DNA of 6,364 nucleotides, from the NCBI GenBank assembly GCA_030596245.1, contig JAUVKN010000254.1, positions 1-6,364 on the forward strand. The letters are read 5' to 3'. The notes under the pieces are model-generated. The model was not told the DNA's origin. It ran no database searches and saw nothing but the letters and a program-made list of their open reading frames with translations. Shown piece by piece: positions 1 to 6,364 of the stretch. This DNA is from Bacteroidia bacterium (GTDB lineage Bacteria; Bacteroidota; Bacteroidia; Bacteroidales; GCA-2748055). The number at the start of each line of letters is the position of its first letter. Position 1 is the stretch's first letter. A program made the translations under genes and the position numbers.

Positions 1-447
1 CTTCTGCCCATGGCCTCAGACCTTGGTATCAAACTGGGAATCGAACCATTGCATCCGATGTATGCAGATACCCGATCGGCTGTCAACACCATCAGACAGG
101 CAAATGATCTGGCGGAAAAGATAGGATCTGACCAGGTTGGTGTGGTGGTAGATGTATACCATCTCTGGTGGGATCCCGACCTTGAAAAGGAGATTCAACG
201 TTGTGCCCAACTGGGAAAATTGTTTGCTTTTCATATCTGTGACTGGAAGGTTCCCACCATTGATTTTCTGAACGACCGGGTAATTATGGGCAGAGGATGC
301 ATTCCCCTGTCCCGGATTCGAAAATGGGTGGAGGCAGCAGGATTCAATGGCTATAACGAAGTGGAGATTTTTTCAAATCATTACTGGCAGATGGACCAGG
401 ACCAGTACCTGAAAGAGATCATTGAGGCTTATAAACACAATACATAA
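1..447 (+). CDS. Sugar phosphate isomerase/epimerase, TIM barrel (C-terminal part)
   Basis: This is the C-terminal half of a xylose-isomerase-like TIM-barrel protein (AP endonuclease 2 superfamily). The reading frame is open to the left edge, and the Met at position 10 is internal. About 148 residues are visible, against roughly 270-300 in the whole family, so the real start lies outside the window. The usual divalent-metal ligands of this fold are in order in the visible part: Glu15 in GIEPLHP, Asp51 and His54 in VVDVYHLWWDP, His78 in AFHICDW, and Glu122 in NEVEIFS. The segment NDRVIMGRG fits the substrate-side loop before the last strands. Family members isomerise or epimerise keto sugars, inosose-type compounds or their phosphates in the cytoplasm. 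It ends 9 nt before the next oxidoreductase gene, so the two are probably co-transcribed. The fold is secure; the substrate is unknown. Confidence 0.88.
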   Translation, partial: LLPMASDLGIKLGIEPLHPMYADTRSAVNTIRQANDLAEKIGSDQVGVVVDVYHLWWDPDLEKEIQRCAQLGKLFAFHICDWKVPTIDFLNDRVIMGRGCIPLSRIRKWVEAAGFNGYNEVEIFSNHYWQMDQDQYLKEIIEAYKHNT

Positions 448-456
448 ACCATATTA

Positions 457-1611
457 ATGATGGGTAAAACACACATAATCGGAATTATCATGAACGGGGT
501 CACCGGGCGTATGGGTAAGAACCAGCACCTGATCCGATCTATTAAATCCATAATGGATGAAGGCGGGATCATGCACCGGGGAGAAATCCTCATGCCCGAT
601 CCCATTCTCATTGGCAGGAACAAAATGAAACTTGAGAGCCTGGCAAAGGAGACGGGAATCAGCAAGTTTTCCGACGACCTGGACAGGGTGCTTAAAGATG
701 ACAGCTATAGTATCTATTTTGATGCCCTGATTACCGGACTCCGGGTTCAAAATGTAGAGAAAGCGGTAAAGGCGGGGAAACATATTTACTGTGAAAAACC
801 AACTGCCCCCGATACCGGATCTGCCCTGGACCTTTACCGGGTATGCCGCGATGCGGGTGTCAAACACGGGGTGGTCCAGGACAAGCTCTGGCTTCCGGGG
901 ATCATCAAGTTAAAACGTTTGATTGACAATGGATTTTTCGGAAAGATACTCTCTGTCCGGGGTGATTTCGGTTACTGGGTATTCGAGGGTCACTCTGTTC
1001 CAGCACAACGCCCCTCCTGGAACTATCGAAAGGAATCGGACGGCGGGATCATCCTTGACATGTTCCCTCACTGGAGATATGTTCTTGACCACCTTTTCGG
1101 AGCGGTAAAGTCGGTTTCCTGCATCGGATCTACCGACATCCCTGAACGCGTGGATGAAAAAGGAAATACCTATGAGTGCACTGCAGACGATGCAGCATAC
1201 GGATCATTTATGCTTGAAGGAGATATCATCGCCCAGTTCAATTCCTCTTGGACCACGCGGGTGCGGCGTGACGACCTGCTCGTGCTGCAGGTTGACGGAA
1301 CACTGGGATCGGCTGTAGCAGGCCTGAGGGAGTGTTACACCCAGCATTACGGCAATACCCCACGTCCGGTATGGAATCCTGATATTTCACAGCCCATCGA
1401 TTTTTATAATGGCTGGCTCAAGGTCCCCCCCCAGGAAGAGTACAAAAATGCATTCCGGGCACAGTGGGAGCTCTTTCTCAAGCATGTGACATTTAATGAA
1501 CCCTTTCCCTGGGATCTTCTGGAAGGAGCAAAGGGTGTACAACTGGCAGAAATGGGATACGAAAGCTGGAAAAAGAGGAAGTGGATAGATCTTGAAAAAC
1601 TGGAACCATGA
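457..1611 (+). CDS. Gfo/Idh/MocA family NAD(P)-dependent oxidoreductase
   Basis: This 384-residue cytoplasmic dehydrogenase probably oxidises or reduces a hydroxyl/keto group on a sugar, cyclitol or sugar acid. An N-terminal Rossmann domain (about residues 5-125) opens with IIMNGVTGRMG, where GRMG resembles the dinucleotide loop of dihydrodipicolinate reductase more than the usual GxGxxG. The family's catalytic EKP motif follows at residues 113-115. In the C-terminal alpha/beta domain, residues 195-206 (GGIILDMFPHWR region) keep the Asp201 and His205 of the classical GG...D...H signature. Length is typical. ATG codons at 457 and 460 are both possible starts; I took the first. Neither has a clear Shine-Dalgarno sequence. 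Its stop overlaps the next start by 4 nt (ATGA), which suggests translational coupling. From memory, close relatives with the same GVTGRMG start occur in several phyla next to sugar isomerases. The exact substrate is unknown. Confidence 0.92.
   Translation: MMGKTHIIGIIMNGVTGRMGKNQHLIRSIKSIMDEGGIMHRGEILMPDPILIGRNKMKLESLAKETGISKFSDDLDRVLKDDSYSIYFDALITGLRVQNVEKAVKAGKHIYCEKPTAPDTGSALDLYRVCRDAGVKHGVVQDKLWLPGIIKLKRLIDNGFFGKILSVRGDFGYWVFEGHSVPAQRPSWNYRKESDGGIILDMFPHWRYVLDHLFGAVKSVSCIGSTDIPERVDEKGNTYECTADDAAYGSFMLEGDIIAQFNSSWTTRVRRDDLLVLQVDGTLGSAVAGLRECYTQHYGNTPRPVWNPDISQPIDFYNGWLKVPPQEEYKNAFRAQWELFLKHVTFNEPFPWDLLEGAKGVQLAEMGYESWKKRKWIDLEKLEP
1425..1432 (+). repeat. Run of eight C bases inside the oxidoreductase gene
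   Basis: Eight consecutive C bases encode part of the K-V-P-P-Q stretch near residue 323 of the Gfo/Idh protein. The frame is intact on both sides, since the conserved C-terminal segment DLLEGAKGVQLAE follows correctly. The tract is therefore at most a slippage-prone site or a place where sequencing errors could arise. Confidence 0.6.
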
Positions 1612-2378
1612 GACAGGTAGCATTTATTACAGGGGGCACCCGTGGGATCGGTCTGGGTATCGCACAGTCACTGGCATCAAAAGGTTATAACCTGGCATTG
1701 AATGGAATGCGACCGGTTGAACAGTTACAGGATGTGATGACTGAACTTCAGCAAAGTGGAGTGGAGGTAATCTACTGCCGGGGAAATGTTGCTATTGCAG
1801 CTGACAGAAAACAAATGTGGGAGCAGATCATGGACCGGTTTGGCAGGCTGAACCTCCTGGTCAATAATGCCGGTATGGGTCCGAGAGAACGTCTAGACAT
1901 CCTGCAGACAACCGAGGATAGTTACCATGAAGTGATGAATGTTAATCTTACCGGCCCCTATTTCCTCACCCAGCAAGCCGCCAACCATATGGTCGAAGAG
2001 AAGGAGAAGGACCCGGATTACAGAGCCGCCATCATTAATATCTCTTCTATTTCGGCTACCCTGGCATCGGTAAACCGGGGCGAATACTGTATTTCCAAAG
2101 CAGGAATGAGTATGATGACACAACTGTTTGCAGTCAGGCTGGGAGAATACAACATCCCTGTTTTTGAGGTGCGACCCGGGGTTATCAGTACAGATATGAC
2201 AGCCGGTGTGAAAGATAAATATGACCGTTTGATAGAGGGTGGACTCACGCTCCAGAAGCGCTGGGGATTGCCTGAAGATGTTGGCCGTGCCGTTGGTTCA
2301 CTGGCTACCGGCGACCTGGCCTATTCCACAGGTCAGGTCATCATGGTTGACGGCGGACTTACCATAGGCCGGTTGTAA
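1608..2378 (+). CDS. SDR family oxidoreductase (3-ketoacyl-ACP reductase-like)
   Basis: This is a classical short-chain dehydrogenase/reductase of 256 residues, normal length for the family. Visible motifs are the NAD(P)-binding TGGTRGIG at residues 8-15, NNAG at 86-89, the structural/catalytic Asn113 in NVNLTG, the catalytic Ser147, Tyr160 and Lys164 (YCISK), and the PG motif at 190-191 in VRPGVISTDMT. The ending, with STGQVIMVDGG and a short tail, matches a subgroup commonly auto-named 3-ketoacyl-ACP reductase (PRK12745-like). That name is misleading here: there are no fatty-acid genes nearby, and the partners are a sugar isomerase/epimerase and a Gfo/Idh enzyme. I infer a sugar, polyol or sugar-acid dehydrogenase. 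Its ATG lies inside the preceding stop (ATGA overlap), fixing the start and implying coupled translation. It is the last gene of the left operon and runs tail-to-tail into the amidohydrolase gene. Confidence 0.92.
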   Translation: MRQVAFITGGTRGIGLGIAQSLASKGYNLALNGMRPVEQLQDVMTELQQSGVEVIYCRGNVAIAADRKQMWEQIMDRFGRLNLLVNNAGMGPRERLDILQTTEDSYHEVMNVNLTGPYFLTQQAANHMVEEKEKDPDYRAAIINISSISATLASVNRGEYCISKAGMSMMTQLFAVRLGEYNIPVFEVRPGVISTDMTAGVKDKYDRLIEGGLTLQKRWGLPEDVGRAVGSLATGDLAYSTGQVIMVDGGLTIGRL

Positions 2379-2395
2379 AATAATCAAAAAGCCTT
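2379..2395. other. Convergent intergenic gap of 17 nt
   Basis: This short A-rich gap separates the stop codons of the two converging operons. I see no convincing factor-independent terminator. The best pairing is a 4-bp AGGC/GCCT stem with a loop of about 21 nt and no U-tract. Transcripts from the two sides may therefore overlap at their 3' ends or end by a Rho-dependent route. Confidence 0.6.
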
Positions 2396-4114
2396 TCATC
2401 TACTGTAAACGACCAACCCTCCCAGAATGGTTTCTTCAACCTGAATTGTCCGTATGCTGTCCGCCGGGCAGGAGAGATAGTCTGTTGAGATCACGATCAT
2501 ATCGGCCAGTTTACCAGGCTCGATCGAACCTTTGATATCTTCATCAAAAGTTCCATAGGCATTATTGATGGTGTAAATCTTCAGCGCTTCTTCCCTGCTG
2601 ATGGCTTCCTCAGCACAGATGACTGTACCTCTTTCAGTGGTCCGGGTAATCAGAACCCACATCCCGAGAAATGGGTTGTAGGGATTGGTTGAACTGTACG
2701 AATCAAATTTCACCATATGGTCTGAACCCCCGTTAAGCATCATTCCTCCATCAATCATTGATCTGGCGGGCAGAAAGGTTTTAATGCGCACGTCACCAAG
2801 GATGTAATTCATCGCATCTGCATCCTTGTAAAACCATGCCGGCTGCATATCTGATATTACTTCCATACGTGCACACCGCTCTATGGCTTCACTGGTAAAA
2901 AAGTTCCCATGAATAATTGAAAAACGCTTTTTCGCTATGGGGGACTCCTTATCGGCACCTTCATAAGCATCCAGAAGCAGGTCAACCCCTCCTCCGCCGG
3001 TTACATGGGCTGTCATTTTCCAGCCTATCTCATTGGCAACTGAAGCCATCCCGAACAGGTCATCTTTACTGACTTTCACTATACCCCGGTACTCAGGGTC
3101 ATCTATGCCGTAAATTTCTTTAGCCTTCAGACCCCAAGGCTCACGAAGGTATGCTGTTCCGGTCAGAATGCCTCCATCTATGCTTGATTTCAACTGGCTG
3201 ATCTTTACCCACTCATCGCCGAATGGACTATAAAACCCCAATTGTGTCAACTCATTTAAAAAGTGATCACGCGACTCATATTCAGGTGTCCGCACGGTCA
3301 CATTTACCCTGATTGAAAGCCGGTTCCGGGACTTAAGATCAAGATATTGTCGCACCCCGGCCTGGGTGGTTTCGGTACCGTCTGTAATACCTGTAATTCC
3401 CACCTGGTTATAACGCCTTATCATCTTCTCCAAGGCATCCAGCTCCTGCTCGTAAGAGAGGGTTCGGTCGGGCATTGTTTTTTCTATCAGTTTGAAGGCC
3501 GAAAACCGAATAAGCCCGTTTGGTTCACCGGTCTCGGGGTCCTTTAAAATACCCGGATTTTTCGTATACCTGTCAATTCCGGAGTTACGCAGTGCACAGG
3601 AGTTAACCATTCCTCCATAGCCGCCGTTTAAAAATACCGGGTGATCCGGTGCCACCAGGTCCAATTCATCAAGATTGGGCTGACGCATCTCCCGGAGTCT
3701 TGTGGGGAACAACCTGGGGTGGATAATCCATTCTCCCTTCTCTTTCTCTTCTGCCTGTTTTTCAATATACTCCAGCAATTCCCGGAGTGTATGTACATCC
3801 GGGATCTCCTCAGATAATTCGCTTACAGCAGCACCCGGAGGGTGAAGATGAGCATCGATCAATCCCGGCAGAACCGTTTTACCCTGAAGATCAATTCTAT
3901 TGGTATTCGGTCCACTCAGCCGAAGCACTTCAGAATCGGACCCGATGGTTTCAATCCTCTCTCCTTTTATAGCTACCGCCTGGGCGATTGTGAAATTTTC
4001 ATCCACCGTAACAATTTTACCGTTAAATAAAATGGTATCGGCATCATTGGAGACAGAACACGATGACAGGGCAACTGTCATGATAATTCCAATTGATAAT
4101 ATCTGTTTGTACAT
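2396..4114 (-). CDS. YtcJ-like amidohydrolase family lipoprotein
   Basis: This 572-residue metal-dependent hydrolase belongs to the amidohydrolase_3 (YtcJ/NfdA-like) group, whose members cleave amide or formamide bonds. The N-terminus is a lipoprotein signal: a Lys at residue 4, a hydrophobic core, and a lipobox LSSC with Cys19 as the lipidation site. The protein should therefore be anchored outside the cytoplasm. The start is well supported by this signal. The small beta-sandwich part begins at DTILFNGKIVTVD (residues 26-38). Metal-site motifs follow: Asp87-His89-His91 in LPGLIDAHLH, a VKI...DGG...TA stretch at about 303-321, His370 in TAHVTGGGG, His402 in IIHGN, and Asp465 in GGSDH. A closing strand segment, IEPGKLADMIVIS, completes the fold. 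Length is typical. The start lies 11 nt after the stop of the aminotransferase gene, so the two share an operon; no Shine-Dalgarno is visible. The substrate cannot be predicted. Confidence 0.92.
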   Translation of the reverse strand: MYKQILSIGIIMTVALSSCSVSNDADTILFNGKIVTVDENFTIAQAVAIKGERIETIGSDSEVLRLSGPNTNRIDLQGKTVLPGLIDAHLHPPGAAVSELSEEIPDVHTLRELLEYIEKQAEEKEKGEWIIHPRLFPTRLREMRQPNLDELDLVAPDHPVFLNGGYGGMVNSCALRNSGIDRYTKNPGILKDPETGEPNGLIRFSAFKLIEKTMPDRTLSYEQELDALEKMIRRYNQVGITGITDGTETTQAGVRQYLDLKSRNRLSIRVNVTVRTPEYESRDHFLNELTQLGFYSPFGDEWVKISQLKSSIDGGILTGTAYLREPWGLKAKEIYGIDDPEYRGIVKVSKDDLFGMASVANEIGWKMTAHVTGGGGVDLLLDAYEGADKESPIAKKRFSIIHGNFFTSEAIERCARMEVISDMQPAWFYKDADAMNYILGDVRIKTFLPARSMIDGGMMLNGGSDHMVKFDSYSSTNPYNPFLGMWVLITRTTERGTVICAEEAISREEALKIYTINNAYGTFDEDIKGSIEPGKLADMIVISTDYLSCPADSIRTIQVEETILGGLVVYSR

Positions 4115-4125
4115 AGGGTGATAGT

Positions 4126-5496
4126 TTATTGTCCTAATATTTCATCACAAGCCTCTTCAAGTACATCCATGCCTTCAGCCAAAGCCTCTCTGGTAATAAC
4201 AAGGGGAGGCGAAATTTTAATACATTCGCCGGCAATTCCGACTGGTGCGAACATTAACAGACCTTTGTGAAAACATTTCTCATTTATTTTTACCGCAGTT
4301 TCAGCATCAGGTTCTTTGGTTCCTTTTTTAACAACCTGTATCCCGGCTACCAGACCTTTGCCGTGTACACATCCCAATACATCGGGATATTTAGCCTGAA
4401 TTCTTTCTAATTCAGAGACTAATATTTCCCCTAATATTCTTGAATTCTCAACTAAATTCTCCTCTTCAATAATTTTCAAACTCTCAATAGCAGCAACAAC
4501 AGGCAGCGGACTGGCAGAGTGCGTGGACGTCATTGCACCGGGTGCGTACAATCCCATAATATCTTTTCTGCCAATTACTGCTGAAATTGGTAAGGATGAG
4601 GAAATTCCCTTGCCACAAGCAATTAAATCCGGTTTAACTCCATAATGCTCATAGGCAAACATTTTCCCTGTCCGCCCAAAGCCCGACTGAACCTCGTCGT
4701 AAATGGTCACAATGTCATGCTCCCGGCAAAATTCCTCCAATTTTTGCGCATATTCAACCGGCAGAAAATCGGGGCCTACTCCCTGGTAACTCTCAGTAAG
4801 AACACCCGCAATATCAGCAGGTTTGATTCCCTGGTTGTCCAGGCTTCTCAGAAACAGATCAAAAGATATATCCTCATTTTTATAACCATCAGGAAAAGGT
4901 ACCTGTACAAATGTGTGGCCTTCATCAATAATCCATGTTTTCAGTTTAGGCATTCCTCCTGCAAACTGGGAGCCAAGTGTTCTTCCATGGAAAGAATTGT
5001 TAAACGAAACAATATATTTTTTGTGCCGCCCATGCTTCTCCAATGCATATGTTTTGGCCAGTTTAATACAATTCTCAACAGCTTCACTGCCGGTGCTAAG
5101 AATAAAAACCTGATAATTTGATGGGTCAGGGGATAGATTTTGAAGTGCTTTTGTTAATTCAGCCCGTTTTTCATGGACAAATACATAGGTTGCCAGAAGT
5201 TCCTGATCAATTATTTTCTTTAAACCATTAATAATTCTTTTTCGGCCATGGCCTGCGTTTGTAATCAATACACCTGATGACCAGTCTAACCATTTATTAC
5301 CCCACCGGTCATAAATCTGAAACCCTTTTGCCCTGTCCCATACTACAGGTGGCTGTCCCATCATTGATACCGGCTCTGACTCGGATAACGCTTGAAATAT
5401 AGCCAATGATTCCGGAACCGGTAAGCTGGTTTTAATGGTCCTGAATTTTGTCTCTACGCCCGGTACTTCAATCGGTTCTAAACTGTACTTTGCCAT
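4126..5496 (-). CDS. Class III PLP-dependent aminotransferase
   Basis: This 456-residue cytoplasmic enzyme moves an amino group between an amine donor and a keto or aldehyde acceptor, using pyridoxal phosphate. It has the class III pattern: cofactor phosphate loop STGSEAVE at 134-141, SFHGRT at 168-173 stacking on the cofactor, YDEVQSGFGRTG with the pyridine-binding Asp267, the Schiff-base Lys296 in ACGKGISSS, and STHS at 324-327 where the partner subunit contacts the phosphate. Length is normal. The motifs resemble 4-aminobutyrate/omega-amino-acid aminotransferases, but Lys427 (CIKISPPL) stands where GABA aminotransferases usually have an Arg that holds the substrate carboxylate. The substrate may therefore differ. 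The start has an upstream AGGA at a 7-nt spacing. Four 60-nt lines I counted gave about 35-47% GC, against about 42-62% in lines from other genes, hinting at a different history. Donor and acceptor are unknown. Confidence 0.93.
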   Translation of the reverse strand: MAKYSLEPIEVPGVETKFRTIKTSLPVPESLAIFQALSESEPVSMMGQPPVVWDRAKGFQIYDRWGNKWLDWSSGVLITNAGHGRKRIINGLKKIIDQELLATYVFVHEKRAELTKALQNLSPDPSNYQVFILSTGSEAVENCIKLAKTYALEKHGRHKKYIVSFNNSFHGRTLGSQFAGGMPKLKTWIIDEGHTFVQVPFPDGYKNEDISFDLFLRSLDNQGIKPADIAGVLTESYQGVGPDFLPVEYAQKLEEFCREHDIVTIYDEVQSGFGRTGKMFAYEHYGVKPDLIACGKGISSSLPISAVIGRKDIMGLYAPGAMTSTHSASPLPVVAAIESLKIIEEENLVENSRILGEILVSELERIQAKYPDVLGCVHGKGLVAGIQVVKKGTKEPDAETAVKINEKCFHKGLLMFAPVGIAGECIKISPPLVITREALAEGMDVLEEACDEILGQ

Positions 5497-5562
5497 TGTA
5501 TAATCCTATGTTACTTATGTTGTTAAAATTAAAAAATACGCCACTCTGGTGATGTGATTCCA
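5497..5562 (-). other. AT-rich 66-nt gap upstream of the aminotransferase
   Basis: This is the largest gap in the window. Read on the minus strand, it has a T-rich tract (six consecutive T, then AATTTT) and then the aminotransferase leader. A GTGAT pentamer is tandemly duplicated at 5549-5558 (plus-strand reading). I see no clear match to the Bacteroidota -33/-7 promoter or to a sigma70 promoter. The gap could hold a weak internal promoter, but that is not shown by the sequence. Confidence 0.35.
5504..5507 (-). promoter_or_regulatory. Possible Shine-Dalgarno (AGGA) of the aminotransferase gene
   Basis: On the minus strand an AGGA lies 7 nt before the ATG at 5496. The spacing is good and supports this start codon. 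None of the other internal starts in the window has an equally clear site. A chance match of four bases is possible in this AT-rich leader. Confidence 0.4.
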
Positions 5563-6364
5563 TTATGAAGAGACCTCAATCAACCTGCCCTTCTCTGCCG
5601 ATTCATATATGGCGAAAGTCGCAGCCAGCGCTTTGATTCCGTCTTCACCGGTCGTTCCCTTTTGTGGCTCCTTATCATTGAGAACACAATCCACAAAATG
5701 GGCGATCTCATTCACATAACCCAGTGACAGAAATTCGTCTACAGCCGGTTTGGTCCAGCCGTGTGTAAAATCTGCCTTCTCAACGGCATATTCATAACCG
5801 GGACGGCTGTAAACCGACACGGCCGATCCTTTGGTAAGGTCAATGTGAATGTTCCCTTCGGTGCCATATATTTCCACTTTATCATCCATACCACCACAGG
5901 TGATGTAATTCCCCTCTACAAAGCCTCTTATGCCGTTTTCAAGCATCACCAATGCTGCAGCCCAATCCTCACCGGTATACTTCTTATGCAACAGATTCTT
6001 CTCAACCCCTTCTGTCTTCATACCCATCACATGCAAAATCTCCTGACCCGTTAACCATGGGAGAAAACCAATCGGATGAATGCCCAGATGAATCATCGAT
6101 CCGCCGCCGCAATACTTTTTCTGTTGTGCATACAAAGAGTGAGATCCGTTGTGTGTCTCCTTTGCTTTTACGTACAGGATATCCCCGATGCCGCCCTCCT
6201 GGCAAATCTCTTTGGCCCTGATCAACGCCGGGGCAAAGACCCAGTCTTCGGCATACATTAATTTTACATCTTTATCATGACAAATCTTCACCATCTCCTG
6301 CCCATCTTCGATAGAGGTGGCCAGTGGTTTTTCGCAAATAATTGCCTTCTTACCTGCCTCGGCA
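5563..6364 (-). CDS. Gfo/Idh/MocA family oxidoreductase (N-terminus cut off)
   Basis: This second sugar-type dehydrogenase belongs to a subgroup different from the left-arm enzyme. The frame stays open through the right edge. Upstream of the internal Met at 6294 it still encodes AIICEKPLATS, carrying the family's catalytic EKP (visible residues 11-13), so the true start and most of the Rossmann domain lie outside the window. About 266 residues are visible. The C-terminal domain includes GGGSMIHLGIHPIG at about residues 86-99. Here a His (codon 6088-6090) replaces the usual Asp of the GGGxxxDxGxH signature, while the later His (codon 6076-6078) is kept. The segment KVEIYGTEGNI and the helix around NEIAHFVDCV are typical of the family. 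It is first in the visible right operon, 66 nt before the aminotransferase gene. A keto product handed to that aminotransferase is plausible but inferred. The substrate is unknown. Confidence 0.9.
   Translation of the reverse strand, partial: AEAGKKAIICEKPLATSIEDGQEMVKICHDKDVKLMYAEDWVFAPALIRAKEICQEGGIGDILYVKAKETHNGSHSLYAQQKKYCGGGSMIHLGIHPIGFLPWLTGQEILHVMGMKTEGVEKNLLHKKYTGEDWAAALVMLENGIRGFVEGNYITCGGMDDKVEIYGTEGNIHIDLTKGSAVSVYSRPGYEYAVEKADFTHGWTKPAVDEFLSLGYVNEIAHFVDCVLNDKEPQKGTTGEDGIKALAATFAIYESAEKGRLIEVSS

Noticed and set aside
454..867. Minus-strand open frame of 137 codons opposite the first Gfo/Idh gene
   Set aside because: The opposite strand encodes a clearly conserved oxidoreductase; the antisense product has no recognisable motif and no ribosome site.
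2396..4114. Naming the amidohydrolase as a specific enzyme such as formamide deformylase or D-aminoacylase
   Set aside because: The shared metal-site motifs define only the family; no residue seen here decides the substrate.
4645..5121. Plus-strand open frame of 158 codons opposite the aminotransferase gene
   Set aside because: It lies wholly within a well-supported aminotransferase with all catalytic motifs; its own translation is rich in Cys, Arg and Lys without domain features, as expected of a shadow frame.
5531..5562. Possible factor-independent terminator after the second Gfo/Idh gene (T-rich tract on the minus strand)
   Set aside because: The only stem before the T tract is CCA-GAG-TGG, 3 bp, too weak for a terminator.
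6101..6110. CCGCCGCCGC short triplet repeat
   Set aside because: It simply encodes the conserved Gly-Gly-Gly of the Gfo/Idh signature on the minus strand.
5563..6294. Taking the ATG at 6294 as the start of the second Gfo/Idh gene
   Set aside because: The frame continues upstream to the window edge and encodes the EKPLATS catalytic segment, so this Met is internal.

Overview
The window holds two gene arms pointing towards each other. They meet near position 2390, with only 17 bases between the last stop codons. All six protein-coding genes look like ordinary bacterial metabolic enzymes. Every base outside them lies in a short gap of 66 nt or less, so there is no gene-free stretch above 300 nt. 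I see no tRNA, rRNA, CRISPR array, insertion sequence, phage gene or attachment site. The likely host is a Bacteroidota-like heterotroph: GC content is moderate, starts are ATG mostly without a Shine-Dalgarno sequence, an exported amidohydrolase carries a lipobox, and Gfo/Idh-type sugar oxidoreductases recur. This assignment is inferred from style, not from a marker gene.

Left arm, plus strand: the C-terminal half of a TIM-barrel sugar phosphate isomerase/epimerase (1-447, cut by the window edge), a Gfo/Idh/MocA oxidoreductase with an unusual GRMG-type dinucleotide loop (457-1611), and an SDR reductase of the type often auto-named 3-ketoacyl-ACP reductase (1608-2378). Spacing is 9 nt and then a 4-nt ATGA overlap, so this is one operon entering from the left. 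Two NAD(P)-dependent oxidoreductases with a metal-dependent sugar isomerase/epimerase suggest stepwise oxidation and isomerisation of a sugar, polyol or sugar acid. The substrate cannot be read from the sequence.

Right arm, minus strand, in order of transcription: a second, different Gfo/Idh/MocA oxidoreductase (5563-6364, N-terminus outside the window), a class III PLP aminotransferase (4126-5496), and a YtcJ-like amidohydrolase with a lipoprotein signal (2396-4114). The last two are 11 nt apart. A dehydrogenase, an aminotransferase and an exported amide hydrolase could handle an amino sugar or other amide-bearing compound, but that link is inference from gene order only.

I found no clearly new system such as a defence island, RNA element or reverse transcriptase. 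The points most worth a second look are the conserved but uncharacterised left-arm module, active-site substitutions in the second Gfo/Idh protein and in the aminotransferase, the lower GC of the aminotransferase gene, and the pairing of a cytosolic aminotransferase with a surface or periplasmic lipoprotein hydrolase.
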